A stretch of 64,000 nt of DNA, taken from positions 98,239,501 through 98,303,500 of the forward strand of contig JADMNL010000028.1 in the NCBI GenBank assembly GCA_016271365.2, in the 5' to 3' direction. Under the pieces are notes generated by a model that searched no databases, was not told the origin of the DNA, and saw only the letters and a program-made list of their open reading frames with translations. The translations under genes and the position numbers were made by a program. This document shows positions 32,479 through 45,010 of the stretch, in pieces; within the stretch, counting starts at the first letter, position 1; every line of letters begins with the position of its first letter. The stretch comes from Neoceratodus forsteri (Eukaryota; Chordata; Ceratodontiformes; Ceratodontidae).

Positions 32479-33350
32479 TCCATGATTTATTGTAGCTCAC
32501 TAGGGCCCCCCAAAACACCAAATCTGGCCATGCTGGCAGTGTCTGTCAATAAAAGTGTGATGTTCGGCCAATGGACGATTTCCTTTGCCTTGTTCCCTGT
32601 CTGAGACAACTAATATAGCTTTTATTTTTACACAGATGAGACGTTCATTTTCCAGACTGACTGGTCATCTTCTGTCTCTGTGATCGTGTTCCCTAATCTC
32701 CCCACCCCACTCCCTGTACTCCCCCTCCTCTCTGCCCCTGCCCTCAATCTGTCACTGTTGGGGGACAGCTTTCTCAGCTGTGACCCATGCCATGCAGAAT
32801 CTCCTCTATAGCTCTCGTCCCTCATTGACTTTCCCTCTTTTTTCATGTCCCATCTCAGAATCTATCTTTTCATTCTCATTTATGGCTGCGGAGGCAGAAC
32901 TGAACCACCCTAACCACCCCCACACACACACACACACAACTCTCTGATTTTTGGACCTCTTGACAGCAAGTGATTAGACTAAATCTTCATATTTCAACAA
33001 TTTGTAATTATTTTGTTTATATATATTGTATTTTGTAACTTGTTTCCATGCCTTTACATAGCTGTTCCACACTCTGCTGAGTCCTATATATTTTGTGTAT
33101 TTCTGGTGCTTACTGTTATGTTTTAGTTGACTCATTTAAGAGCTTTCGGTATACTGTATTGAATGAAAACTGTTACCTCAGATAAAGTTGCATGTATCAT
33201 ATTGTATGACTGAAATCTGGAGTCATGTCCTCAAAACCTTTCTCCCATTTTAGTAGTAATGGGAAACTTCTTTTGAGAACACAGCTCTCGTCCACTCCTT
33301 AGTGAAAGGGCAGAAAGACGGGCAATGTAGAGATTTTCAGAGGAGCATTG
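32479..33350. other. Unassigned sequence
   Basis: A short (CA)n run lies at 32921-32938. The rest is AT-rich with nothing I can support. Confidence 0.4.
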
Positions 33351-33356
33351 AATGTG

Positions 33357-33420
33357 GGTTCATATAACACATTTCATTCCACTGTATCCCAAAGCGCTTT
33401 ACAAGTCACATACAGTTACA
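33357..33420 (-). repeat. SINE/LINE tail fragment
   Basis: Antisense reading gives ACTTGTAAAGCGCTTTGGGA followed by TTATATGAACC, the same tail type as the SINE at 25659. Confidence 0.4.
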
Positions 33421-33619
33421 GCAGCGATTTGCAAAACATAGGGAGGAAGCAGGGAGGTTTAATGTAGATATGGAAAAGAAGAGCGAGAGTGTGTGTGCGT
33501 GTGTGTGTATTGAATGAGCTCACCACTACTGCAGCGACATACAATTTGCCGACGCCGATAACAGCGCAGGCAAAATGCTGCCTGGCACTACAGCATCACG
33601 CATTTAGTCTCCCGGGAGT

Positions 33620-34675
33620 TAGAAACATAGAAACATAGAATTTGATGGCAGATAGGGACCGCTTGGCCCACCTAGTCTGCCCATTTTCCTACCTAACAGA
33701 TAAGCTGCAGATTCTAGTTAACCAACAGCTTACTTCCTCCTACCTCTACTAGGACTGCCTTATGCCTGTCCCATGCATTCTTGAAGTCCCCACTGTTCTT
33801 GACTCCACGACCTCCTCAGGGAGGCTGTTCCGTGCATCCACAACCCTCTCAGTGAAAAAAATTTCCTCACATTACCTCTGAGCCGTCCCCTCTATCTTCA
33901 AATTGTGCCCCTTGTTCTTGCACATCTCTTTTTCTGAAAGATGCTACCTCTTGGACTTTGTTAATTCCCTTGAGGTACTTGAAAGTTTCTATCATGTCCC
34001 TCTCTCCCTTCTTTCCTCAAGGGTATACATATTAAGCTCCTTTAGTGTTTCTTCGTATGTCTTCTGGTGCAGACTCTGCACCATTTTGATTCTCCCTCCT
34101 CTGGACAGCCTCACTCTGTCTATGTCTTTGCTGAAGATGGGGTCTCCAGAACTGCACACAGCACTCCAGATGGGGTCTCACCAACTGTCTGTACAGAGGG
34201 ATAACAACTTCCTGTTTTCTACTATTGATGCCTCTTCCTATGCATCCCAGTATTCCCCAGCCTTCCTTACTGCCTTCTCACATTGCTTGCCCACCTTTAG
34301 GTCATCTGATATAATTACCCCCAGGTCCCTTTCTATTTTTACTGTTGTCAGTATCTCACCCCCCATTGTGTACGCTTCCCCTGGGTTTTTGTTTCCCATG
34401 TGCATTACCTTGCACTTCTTTGCATTGAATCTGAGCTGCCATACATTTGACCATTCCTCCAACCTTGCCAAGTCCCTTCTCATCCTTTCTACTCCATCTT
34501 GTGTATCAACCCTGTTGCAGATCTTTGTGTCATCTGCAAAGAGACATACTTTTCCTTCCAGTTCCTCTGCAATGTCACTTATAAAGACATTAAAAGGACT
34601 GGTCCCATACTGAACCTACGCGGTACCCGCTAGTGACCCTCCTTTCTTCACTGTGTACTCCATTTACTACTGCAA
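33620..34675 (-). mobile_element. CR1 LINE 3' fragment, antisense
   Basis: Begins (3' end) with two copies of the 8-bp unit AAACATAG, the complement of the CR1 terminal repeat (CTATGTTT, in an ATTCTATG context). Antisense coding sequence reads MRRDLARLEEWSNVWQLRFN and CKVMHMGNKN (34483-34238), then an outward continuation to VNGVHSEERRVTSG near 34655. It is the same family as the sense copy at 35440-38224, which it matches almost word for word over the last 1 kb. 5'-truncated. The plus-strand 236-codon frame at 33903-34613 is antisense to this. Confidence 0.85.
34238..34483 (-). pseudogene. CR1 reverse transcriptase C-terminal remnant
   Basis: Longest sense frame of the antisense CR1 copy, 82 codons. 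It starts within the region after the reverse transcriptase active site, with LRFNAKKCKVMHMGNKNPG, then DLGVIISDDLKVGKQCEKAV, the conserved thumb segment of CR1 elements. A frame break follows in KAGEYWDA. Confidence 0.8.
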
Positions 34676-34942
34676 AGTAGTGCCAAAGCGTCTTCCGGAA
34701 ATTGCCACTTTTTGCGGGCTTCATCCCCCATGAACCCTCATCCCCAAACTAAATATAACCTCCTCCGGGAGGGCATGCCCAGGAGGGGTAGAAACTGTGT
34801 GACGCAAGGGCAGCAATAGTGAGGCGATCTAAAATCAAGATCACTACTTTCACTGTTGCCCTTGTTGTGGCACCGTAGTTGCCAAGACCAAAATGAGTCA
34901 GCAACTTGACAGACTTTGTACTGAATGTGGGTGTTCCTAAGT
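34676..34942. other. Unassigned sequence
   Basis: Nothing recognisable between the CR1 fragment and the microsatellite. Confidence 0.4.
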
Positions 34943-34982
34943 GGATATATAATATATATATATTTATATATATATATATATA
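34943..34982. repeat. (TA)n microsatellite
   Basis: An interrupted run of TA about 40 bp long. Confidence 0.9.
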
Positions 34983-35210
34983 AAGACAAACAACTTCTGT
35001 GCACAAACACTGAGGCAAGGGTTACCCCAAAGGGCATTTGGCTGGGAAGCCAAGTTTCAACAAAATACAAAATCACACATGCCCACACAATACAAAGCAT
35101 CATGGGCTGCATATGCAAATCACCACAGAATGTAGTGCTGGTCCAACTTTAAACAGAATTGCATGGTTCGAAGGCCTCTGACACAGTTTGCAAAGGGTGC
35201 TAACAGAAGA

Positions 35211-35211
35211 C

Positions 35212-35243
<32 letters not shown>

Positions 35244-35253
35244 CTGTGTGTGT
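35211..35253 (+). repeat. (TA)n(TG)n microsatellite
   Basis: TATATATATG followed by about 15 TG units with one C. Confidence 0.9.
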
Positions 35254-35400
35254 CTTCTCTGTGGACAGGCATGTGTCTCTGTTCACGTGTGTGCATGTCG
35301 TGTGCACCCTGACTGCATGCACACATGGCGACCCATTACAGCTGAAGACCCTCAAGATCCTTTTTGGAGGGGAACACATTAAGCTGTAACTTTCAGAGTC

Positions 35401-35401
<1 letters not shown>

Positions 35402-35433
<32 letters not shown>
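35402..35433 (+). repeat. (GT)n microsatellite at the CR1 5' junction
   Basis: About 16 GT units lie immediately before the truncated CR1 copy. The open frame starting at 35364 fuses this repeat to the LINE endonuclease and is not a real start. Confidence 0.9.
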
Positions 35434-35434
<1 letters not shown>

Positions 35435-35439
35435 ACAGC

Positions 35440-36147
35440 TTGGGAACATATTGGAATCTCTATCACAGAAACACAGGTACACAGAGAACCATGACTGGGA
35501 TGTCAACATACCAGGGTACACAATCTACAGGAGAGACAGGGAAGGAAGAAGAGGAAGAGGAGGAGGAGGATTAGCTCTCTATGTAAGGGAAGGGATCAAA
35601 GCAACAGAACTAAAGGGTAAACAGGGAGGAGAGAATGCACTGTGGGTCACCCTGGAGACTGGAAATGGCACCACAATCTGCATAGGGTTGTATACAGACC
35701 CCATCTCAGGGGAGGAAATGGACAAGGAAATGATAGAAGGCATCCTTAGGATGGCAGAGAAAGGGGCGATATTGCTGATGGAGGACCTGAATATGCCAGA
35801 TGTTAACTGGAGCCCCTTTGCTGCAGCCACATCCAAGAGCAGGGGCATTCTCGATGCCCTACAGGTGGCATGCCTCAGACAGCTAGTTTGGAACCCACTT
35901 GAGAGGGAGCAATCTTAGACCTCATACTCTCAAATGGGGATACAGAGAGATCTCCGATCTTGAAGTGGGTAGCCATCTGGTAACAAATGACCACCAAACA
36001 GTGTGGTTCATGATAAACTTAGCTGTAGAGTCAAGCCATACAAAAGTGAAGGTACTGGACTTCAGGAGGGCTGATTTTGTTAAAATGGGAGAGTGCCTCA
36101 GAAAAGCACTAGCAAACAGGCAAGAAGGTGGGGTGGAGCAACAATGA
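35440..36147 (+). pseudogene. CR1 endonuclease remnant
   Basis: From 35490 one frame is open to 35918: DWDVNIPGYTIYRRDREGR, GGGLALYV, then ILLMEDLNMPDVNWSP, where the expected GDFN motif reads EDLN, so the catalytic Asp position is altered. Beyond the stop another frame (35899-36147) carries DHQTVWF, the SDH-type motif (here NDHQ), and a positively charged tail. The Asp-to-Glu-like change and the frame break both argue against activity. Confidence 0.75.
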
Positions 36148-36599
36148 GTAAACATCAAAACCGCCATCACCAGAAGCAACAAGCCGTTGTGTGAAGCAAA
36201 TAAACAAATCAAAATGAAAGAAAAACACTATGGTTCTCAAAAGAAGTGGCAGGGAAGGTTAGGAGAAAATGATAGCATTCAGGAAGTATAGGAAACACAG
36301 AAGGAGCAGGACAGAGAACTGTACCAGTTAAAGCAGAAGGAAGTGGGGAAGGCAGTCAGAATAGCAAAGGCCCAAACCAAGGAAAAGATAGCCAACTCAG
36401 TTAAGAAGGGGATAAAACCTTTTATAGGTACATTAGGGAGGAAAGAAAGACTAAAGCAGGGATACTGAGGCTGAATAAAGAGGAAGGTGGTTGGGCAGAG
36501 AGCGACAGTGAAAAAGCAGGATACTGAACCTAATACTTCTGCTCAGTATTCACAATGGAAGAGCAGGGGAGATACCTAATCCAGTCAATAAAAGCACTC

Positions 36600-38110
36600 T
36601 GGATAGGGGTTGATATTAGTCCTTTCACAGAAGAAAGGGTTCTGAAAGAACTCTTAAAACTGAAGTCGGCTAAAGCAATGGGGCCTGATGGGACTCACCC
36701 CAGAATTCTAAAAAACTAAAGGGAAGAACTAGTAACACCACTGACTACCCTTTTAATAAATCATTGGAGAATGGTGTGGTACCTGAGGACTGGAGGAGGG
36801 TGGATGATTCCCTTCACAAAAGTGGGAGCAAGACAGAGGCAGGAAACTACAGACCTGTCAGTTTGACCTCAGTGGTAGGAAAATGATGGAATCACTTCTG
36901 AAGGAAAGAATTGTTGAGTACTTAGTGGCCAGTGGGGCACAGGACCCGAGGCAGCATGGATTCACAGTGGGAAGGGCATGTCAGACAAATCTAATTGATT
37001 TCTTTGACTGTGTGACCAAAGTAGTAGTCCAGGGAGGGCTGTGGACATGGCCTACCTAGACTTTAGCAAGGCATTTGACACAGTCCCGCACAAAAGATTA
37101 ATAAACAAATTAGCCAGCCTGGGAGTGGGTCCCAGGGTGGTAGCCTGAGTAAAACACTGGCTGGACAACAGGACACAGAGTGTAATAGTAAATGGAGTCC
37201 ACAGTGAAGAAAGTGGGGTTACTAGTGGGGTACCGTAGGGTTCAGTACTGGTGCCGGTCTTTTTAATGTCTTTATAAGTGACATTGCAGAGCGACAGAAG
37301 GGAAAAGTATGTCTCTTTGCAGATGACACAAAGATCTGCAACAGGGTTGATACGTAAGGTGGGGTGGAAAGGATGAAAAGGGACTTGGCAAGGTTGGGGA
37401 ATGGTCAAAAGTATAGCAGCTTAGATTCAATGCAAAAAAGTGCAAAGTAATGCACCTGGGAAACAAAACCCAGGGAAGAGTACACAATGGGGGTGAGATA
37501 CTGACAGCAACAAAATGAAAAGGGACCTGGGGTAGTCATATCAGATGACCTAAAGGTGGGCCAGCAATGTGAGTAGGCAGTAAAGAGGGCTGGGGGGATT
37601 CTGGGATGCATAGGAAGAGGCATTACCAGTAGAAAACAGGAAGTTGTTGGCCCTCTGTACAGACAGTTGGTAAGACCACATCTGGAGTACTGTGTACAGT
37701 TCTGGAGACCCCATCTCCCAAAAGAACATAGACAGGGTGGAGGCTGTCCAGAGGAGGGCACCAAAATGGTGCAGGGTCTGCACCAGAAGACATATAAAGA
37801 AAGACTAAAGGAGCTTAAGATGTATAGCCTCGAGGAAAGGAGGAGAGGGGACATGATAGAAACTTTCAAATACCTCAAGGGAATCAACAAAGTCCAAGAG
37901 GTAGCATCTTTCAGAAAAGAGATGTGAAAGAACAAGGGGCACAATTTGAAGATAGAGGGGGAGGCACAGAGGTAATGTGAGGAGTATTTCTTCACAGAGA
38001 GGGTTATAGATGCATGGAACAGCCTTCCTGAGGAGGTCATAGAGTCAAAACAGTGGGGAATTCAGGGATGCATGGAACAGACATAAGGCAATTCTAGTTG
38101 GGGTAGGAGG
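36600..38110 (+). pseudogene. CR1 reverse transcriptase remnant
   Basis: Motifs in order: KSAKAMGPDGTHPRILK (36665-36715), VVDMAYLDFSKAFDTVPHKR (about 37030-37095, first catalytic Asp), LASLGVGPRVVA and WLDNRTQSVIVNG (37108-37200), SGVP then stop then GSVL (37218-37250). The second catalytic box is in a shifted frame near 37315 (LFADDTK-like). The C-terminal region around 37667-37927 includes EGTKMVQGLHQKTYKERLKE. More than ten stops or shifts. Confidence 0.8.
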
Positions 38111-38224
38111 AAGTAGGCTGTTAGTTAACTAGGATCTGCAGCTTATCCATTAGGTAGGAAATGGACAGACTAGGTGGTCCAAGCAGTCCTTATCTGCCAT
38201 CAAATTCTATGTTTCTATGTTTCT

Positions 38225-40278
38225 CAACAGCATACATGTTCAGTACATACAGTAAATACAGGTACCTGTGTAAAATGCACATGTATCAGTGTCTGAGAAT
38301 GCACTTGTCTGGTTCATGTAAAACATGAACATGCAGGAAGGGTTGTGCACTTAAAACAGACTGTTTTGTTACCTGATTCGATGTAGAGCATGATCAAACC
38401 ACTAGAACCAGGCAGCTAGTTCATTCTCAGGCTGTCCGTGTCATGGATAATACACTTGTGACACTTGCTGGGTTCTACTATCACACCACACATGCAGATA
38501 TGCTCACAGGTTATGTAGTTTATATGCAAACTAATTTACCATTTGAGTCACACTGGTGTAAGATCTCCTGGTGTAACCCTCCCTACCCCTGGGCTCAAAG
38601 TTTCTATATCTCTCACCCATCACGTACCATAATCCACATAAGCGCAGATTGAAAAAACATTATTTACCATAGATGTGTCTGAAGAAGATAGATGGATGGT
38701 AGCTAGATAGAAAGAGACCTTATGCCCACATTTTTACATTATATTTTGTATTTTTCTTTCCAGTAAAAGCTTGCCTGTTAGTACTGTTTTGCGGTCCGTA
38801 ATCACTCCTGTTAAACTTGCTGTTTCTTGTTCTCTCAGCCATAGGGTAGTTTCTTTCATCCATGCAGAGATGTGCAGTAAATGACGTGTGCAAGCACTGA
38901 CGTTTTTTATAATAGCAGAACCCATTACATATATTGACAGCAAAAGTGATGACAATGAAGTGAATGACAGTTGCCATAGCAACCCATGAAACCATAAGCA
39001 ACTACAGATCCAGTGTGTACGTAATTGTGAGGTTTCTCAGTGATTATATTTTAATTGGTTAACTGCCTATGGTTTTGTTTCTGCATGTAACTAGAGATTC
39101 AGGTGCAGTATTCCTTTTCATAGTCAAAACTTATACACTATAATGACAAATCAAGAGGTCTTCATAAAAGGAAACGTTTCTGCTTGCAGATGACAATAAG
39201 CAGAGTATTCTTCTGTTTGGCTTCCCTAATTATGCTGGCATGTTCTTGAGTCCTATTTGCTAGTGCAGGATTGCTAATTTTAAAATGGACAAGAAAAATC
39301 CTGTGATCTGATTGGTCAGTCTGGGTCTTTACCGTGAGTAAATCTCACAACATATACATGAGTAAAGTCCCAGCTGTTAGATTTAATCTAATTAGAGGGT
39401 TTTTAAGTCTTTTCTGACCCTGTGTACCCTCTAATCTGGTGCATTGGCTCACTCCCCAGCAACAACATGCCATAATCTCCTAGGGCGTACCTTCTTGCCT
39501 GCAGCTAACGTGGCTTGTTCGTCATGGTGTGACCTTCTGAGTGGTCCCAAACCCCTCGGGCACATCAAGCTCTAGTGCAGTAGGTTGCTAGATCAACAGC
39601 TGTGGGGTCTGCAAGAGCAAAGGCAAACCCTCACCCTGCTTCAGGAGGAGGAGGATGTTTCTGTTTCTTCCCTTTTCCTGAGGATGATGTGACATCATCA
39701 GATGCACTTAGCACTAGTGCCGCTATGCGTCATTGTTGGTGGCATCCTCTCCTCTCCTCTCCGACAGGTATCCATGGCTCTGCTTCCCTCAGTGATCGCT
39801 CAGGGGTTGGTGTAGCAGTGAGGATGGCACCCTCCCTCTCTAAAGGAAGGAGCAACAATTGGGATGCTCAATGTCCCTTCCCTGGATGGAGCTTAGATCA
39901 CCGACATCCTGACCTGTGGCCCCTATTGCTGTGCCGATGGGCCAGCCTGGAGATACCACTTCTTGTGTGGTTCACAGCACTCTGCTGTGCCTTTTGCCAC
40001 ATCACATGAAGCATCAATAAACCCCACAACAACAAACACCCGTTGTACATTCCTGCTAAGTGTAACATCTGAGATGTTGGACTTGATACGTGACATTAAC
40101 TCCCTCATAGTGAGTCAAGCTTCCTCAGTGACAGCCGCCCCTCCAGTCTTTTATTGATAATGACCCCCATGAGGCTACTAAACATCTAGGACTCCCTTTG
40201 CCCTACACATCTAAAGAGTTAGCTGCACCCATGGAGTGAGATGGCAATGTTGGCAACAGGACTGAGAATCACCCACTT
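38225..40278. other. Unassigned sequence
   Basis: The piece 39283-39330 (TAAAATGGACA, CTGATTGGTCAG) resembles 53068-53115, so a diverged dispersed repeat is present. The remainder shows short open frames only (for example 39602-40009), with no domain I recognise. Confidence 0.35.
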
Positions 40279-41340
40279 GTTACACTGACTAAATCGATTG
40301 TGAGACTGAACCCATGGAGGATTGGTGCTTAAACTGTGAAGTTTGTAAAAATATGGACCTCTGTGGAAAACTGCATTTAATTCTACTACAAAATGGCAGC
40401 CATCTTAGTCACTTCTGATCTGCCTTGGCATGGTGCTGGAGTCAGATGGTGATTGGCCAACCTACTGGATGGAGTTGGCAGTGGACACAGCCACAAGGTC
40501 TTCTGGATTTGTGATGGACCAAACTAATTCATTCACCTTTGCAACTGACAGTCACCTGTTGAGGGACAAACCTCCAGGACTTCCTGTCTTGACTGACAGC
40601 TCAGTTGACCAATCAGAGCTGCTGATCCCCGTGAACAGCAGGGGCTGCTGAGCTGAGCCCAGGTCAGTCTGCATGTGTCTGCTGAACAGACAGGGAGCAG
40701 AGTGCTGCAGACAGTTTGTGCTGCAAAGAAAGACTGCTTGTCTGCTTGAGATGAAAAGCAAAGTGAGAAGCAGAGACCTTACTTAGAAAAGAGGAACACT
40801 CGTGCTGGATGCCACATGATTTCAAAGCTGAGAGCTGCAGCTTGTGACAGACTGTTACTTGTGCAACAGCTGGGCGAAGATCCTGACTGAATCTGCCTTA
40901 TCCACTGCTACCAGGTGCTGGTTATAAAGAGTAAGGAGAGTCCCTTTTGCCCCTTTGCCCGACACACCGGCGTGAAACACGGAAAAAGACCACTACAGTG
41001 ACAGTCGCTGTAATGGTCCGTTTCCGTGTTTTGCTTTCACCAATGTTCTGCCCCTCCCGGACCAACTCCAACCTGGAGTTGAGAATCTTAAAGTCCAGGG
41101 GTGCGGGGAGGAAAGCCCCTGCATGGGGTGTGGGAGGCACAGCCCCCACAGAAAACACTGGGGACTGGGCAGCACAATACCTGCATTGGTATTGTGCCAT
41201 CGCCTGTGGGAGGTTGGCAGTTTTACTGTCGACCTAACTTGGTGCTTCCGGAAGTCCCTGGGTACCCTCCCAGTATTGTAGCAGCTGTTCAATAAACTGT
41301 AGTGACACAGTTGGGAGCCACTGGGTACTCAGACTTGTAA
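40279..41340 (+). repeat. LTR-like sequence, unclassified
   Basis: Several features recall the Gypsy LTRs of this window: a GACCAATCAGAGCTG word, a TGACTGAATCTGCC segment after a CAGCTTGTG segment, a TATAAAG (40924) and an AATAAA (41291). I could not find paired TG...CA ends or a target duplication, and similarity to 1699-3307 is weak. Confidence 0.3.
40972..41034. repeat. Imperfect hairpin, ~28-bp arms
   Basis: The arm AAACACGGAAAAAGACCA (from 40972) is inverted at 41007-41034 with about four mismatches. It lies inside the LTR-like segment. Confidence 0.65.
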
Positions 41341-42970
41341 GGAAGTATGTAGAAAGCCAGTCAACTCCATAGCAAATATCTTTGATTTTCTTCTATTTCA
41401 TCAAATGTTGCACATGGATCACCGCATCCTGGACAAGGACCTCTGACATTTCACCCTCTGTAGGGGCTTCTTCAGGGTGACTTGGTGTGCAAAGTAGTTT
41501 CCATTTATCAAAATGCATTTCTGATGTATTTCTTATATCAGCAGTCTGTCTTGTTTCATTTTTTCTTTCTTTGTTTTGCATTTCTCCAATACAGTATTTT
41601 CCTTATTGAGTTTTATTCATAAATAGCCAACATGCCTGCCACAAGATCACGGAGCAGACATGCTGTTTATGAGTAGCACACTGGTTCGTGTAGTGTTTAG
41701 ACAGTCCAGCTTCCTTACTCAGTCTTATCATAGTAGACAGACAGATAATGCCAAGGGGGCCCTTGGTGTATCACCTGGAGAAGTGTGCAAAAATTGTTGT
41801 GGGAGGTGTTCACGGTGCACGTATAATGCCATCGACTCTGAATACAGTTTACTGACATATTTTTGAAACTTTTCATAGGCATAGTAGGTCACCAGGTCTC
41901 TCCATATGAACCCCTCAGATTTTCCTTTCTGTGTTCTGATGGACCATAAAGGTTCTTTGTATATTTGTTAAAATTCAAGGACATGTACTGTAGCCGTTCT
42001 CATCGTGCTGAACTATGAAGTGGGAGGGTTTCAGTTGACAGAGCCCTCCTTGGTGCGCCCCATGAATAGCTGTATGTTCTATCCATACTCCCTCAGAAGG
42101 CCAGGGGCTGTGTCAGGTGTGAAAGCTGGCGAGTTTCTGAAATTCACAAGGTCACTGTGGGTCAGGATAGGGTGATGCTTACTTGTGTCCATCTGTGATT
42201 TTCTAAACTTTTTAGTATGGATATGAAAACATTATTTGCCCCTTTAAATGCCACACTCTGTGATAATGTTGCCAGTCTGTCCTACTGCAGCGGAATTGAA
42301 ATGCCAGTCCAGCCCTGCGGTTCTGCTACACATGCTGCAGATAAAGTATTCAGCACCAGCTGTGTTTCTGACTTCAGCGCAGAACTCACGCAGAAGGCTG
42401 TTTAACTCTAGGTGAGTCATAGCTTTTAGATCCAGGTTCCTGCTACGTGATGCGCATCAGTCACATAGTACACTCACAGACCAAGCTGTGGCATGAAGAG
42501 TGTTTCTTTCATGTCTTTCCTCTTCAATTGGGGCTACATTCTGCTCTGTGAGTAAGGCAGGTCTGTTACTCACAGGTTGCTGTTCCAGCGGATGCTGTTG
42601 CTCTTCTGATACGTGCTGCTGCAGTTTCAACAGCCGGCTCCATCACGGTCAGCTCCACGATGGCCTCATAAATCGGCTCTGCGTCCTGCTCCAACCGCGG
42701 CTTTTCATTTTCACTGCAGCAGGATCAGCTCCAGATTGGCCAGGATAATGAAGACTTCTTCAGCCTCTTGTTTCAAAGGTAGATCAAACCTGACATTGAA
42801 AAAGCTGCCATTGAATTTTGTTTTGAAACAGGTGATGTAGCCTAAAACTGAAAAAAACGGGAGAAAAATGGCAACTACAAAATTTTTGAAATTCTAACTA
42901 GATTGCCAAATGAAGGATCCTTGTGCCACAGTTCTGTGATTAGGTTACGGTATTTGTTCCTGCTTTTTAT
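41341..42970. other. Unassigned sequence
   Basis: 42500-42780 has an open stretch rich in Cys and Ser, best explained by GCTGCTG-type composition. Nothing else is recognisable. Confidence 0.4.
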
Positions 42971-43029
42971 AAATAGAAACATAGAATTTGTTATGAGATA
43001 AGTCCTTGGCCAACCTAGTCTGCCCTTTT
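42971..43029 (-). mobile_element. CR1 3' tail fragment, antisense
   Basis: AAATAGAAACATAGAATTTG followed by GGCCAACCTAGTCTGCCC, the same 3' end as the CR1 copy at 33620. It stops at TGCCC, where composite element A begins; the matching next piece lies at 45540. Confidence 0.75.
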
Positions 43030-43324
43030 TATGTTGGTTTGCGATCTGCGCCAGCCAAAATATTGCAGTAGTAGCAGATTTGGAGGTGCGGTCACTGTGG
43101 GCGAATGCGGGCAAACATCAGTAGGTGCATCCTCAATCCCCAATAGGGCAGCTGCAGGCACTGACACCAGCAACACGTCAAACTGGCCACCAGATCTAAG
43201 AAAGGTCCACTGCAATCAAAGCCAAGCTCGTCAGCAGTGGCGTGCCTTTCCTGGTGAAGCAGTTCAATAAACATGGTGGCACTGACTGCCTCCACGCAGA
43301 GCACCGACCCTGACCCTCCATTTG

Positions 43325-43640
43325 CTGAAGAGGGCCCACTCCACTGGGCATAATGCCCCTCCTTCCCATTCACGTGTGTGCAGGTGCCCAATCCCCTTGG
43401 CATCATGCACCTCCCAAGTCTTTCTTGCCGACGGGAGGCCCAACTCGTCAGCTTTAGTCCCCCCTCCCAGCTGAATTTACTGGGGAGCCCACTCCCTGTC
43501 GGCATAATGTCCCCCTATTTGTTGTGTTAGTGTGTGCCCAATCCCCCAGCTCTTGTCCCCCTCTTCACCTAGGTATGTGCCGATGGGGTGCCCTAATCCC
43601 CATCGGCTACAGCACCCTCCCCAAAACACTCAGGTGGCAC
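43325..43640 (-). repeat. ~50-bp minisatellite of copy A
   Basis: About six units, each with CCCAATCCCC or a close variant followed by GGCAT/CGGC and a CT-rich stretch, spaced 48-54 bp. It matches the 61831-62035 array of copy B in the opposite orientation. Confidence 0.7.
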
Positions 43641-43989
43641 TCTGGAGCCTACCTCAGTGCCAAATGCCACATTAAAAAGAAAACCGTCCCACAATTTTTT
43701 TTTTTAAACCTGTAAATCAGAAAGCGGTCCCTCGGTCTGTCCTGCTCCCTCCCTCAACCCACTCCCCACTCTCTGCTTACCCACCTCCCCACACCCCCCT
43801 CACCCCATACTTACCTCTGGAGCCTGGCGCGATGATCTTCGTGTACCGGGAACACGCCTGCACTCTTCAAAGCCGACCACGTAACTGAAGAAATGCCAGT
43901 AAGCTGTATAATGGCATAAATAGTTTTTTTCAACTTTGGTGCATATCTCGCCATTTTGGGAATTTTGGCACCAAATTTTCAACATGGGG

Positions 43990-45010
43990 TTATTAGACCC
44001 TCCTCATGAATTCTGTCACTGTCATGGCATTATTCTGTCCTGAAAAGTGATTTCGTGGTCACTGTCGCGGAATCACCTTGTTGGACCGATTAATGAAATA
44101 GCGGTGCCACTGTTCATGAGGAGAGCATTTTGCAAATTTGGTGACAAAAATCCAAAAATGGTTGTTTTATGAGCGTGTGTTGCACAGTTTCCACACACAC
44201 CCGTAACTTCGTGAATCTGTAATATTTTCAGTCCATATTTTAACATTGCCATTTTCACACACCTCCTTATGAAGAGTACAGCTGTCATTTTACATACCCT
44301 GGCGAAATGTGTTTTTGCATGTCCGCACAGAATAACACAGTCGCTATGTGAAATCAGTTTTCAGGACAGTTTGACAAAATGACAGTGACACTGTTCATGA
44401 GCAGAGGTCCTAAAATGCCTATGTTGAAAATGTGGTAATGAAAGTCCATAAACTGACTGTGTTATAAGCATGTATTATGAGTTCCACATACCCTTGTAAC
44501 TTTGCAAATTTGAATATTTTCATGCCAGATTTTCAACACTGGCATTTTTCACACCTTCTCATGAACAGTACAGCTGTCATATTTCACATCCTGCCCAAAA
44601 TGTGTTTTCACACCTGTGGTGTACAATGGCGTGGTCACTGTGGGAGATCAACTTTGGGACAGATTAAGAAAATCACAGTGCCACTGTTCATGAGGGAGGT
44701 CCAAAATGCCTATGTTGAAAATGTGGTTTAAAAACCAAAAATATTTGAAGTTACGGATGTGTGTTGCGCAGTTTCCATGCATGCTCATGACCACCACTTT
44801 TTCATATTTTTGCTCCAGATTTTCAACGCTGCCATTTTTTACCTCCTCATGAACAATACAGTTGTCATTTTTCACATCCTGCCCAAAATGTGTTTACGGA
44901 CCTGTGATGCCAAATGGCACAGTCGCTGTGCAAAATCACCTTCGGCTAACAAACTGATACTGCCACTCTTCACGAGGTGGAGTCAGAAAAAGCCCATGTT
45001 GATAATTTGG
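43990..45010 (-). repeat. ~290-bp repeat array of copy A
   Basis: Repeats carry ATTTTCAACATTGCC and CAGCTGTCATTTTCACATCC-like words. Each unit contains two inverted ~60-bp arms as in copy B, for example around 44385-44435 (GACACTGTTCATGAGCAGAG) and 44530-44585 (CTCATGAACAGTACAGCTGT). Confidence 0.75.

Larger units (their letters stand above)
35440..38224 (+). mobile_element. CR1 LINE, endonuclease to 3' end
   Basis: 5'-truncated at the (GT)n run, it then carries the endonuclease (35440-36030), linker (36030-36600), reverse transcriptase (about 36600-37600) and C-terminal part, ending with two copies of ATGTTTCT (38208-38223). The octamer tail is diagnostic for CR1-type LINEs. It shares the last kilobase with the antisense copy at 33620-34675. 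Stops and frameshifts are frequent, more in the 3' half. Confidence 0.85.

Noticed and set aside
33903..34613. 236-codon plus-strand frame as a host membrane protein gene
   Set aside because: It lies exactly antisense to the CR1 reverse transcriptase remnant. I kept it only as an observation.
35364..35490. Start codon and N-terminus of the 184-codon frame
   Set aside because: The first part translates a (GT)n run joined to a truncated LINE; the true element start is missing.
42500..42840. Cys-rich open frame resembling a keratin-associated or toxin-like peptide
   Set aside because: Cysteines come from TGCTGC-type runs, spacing is irregular, and there is no signal peptide.
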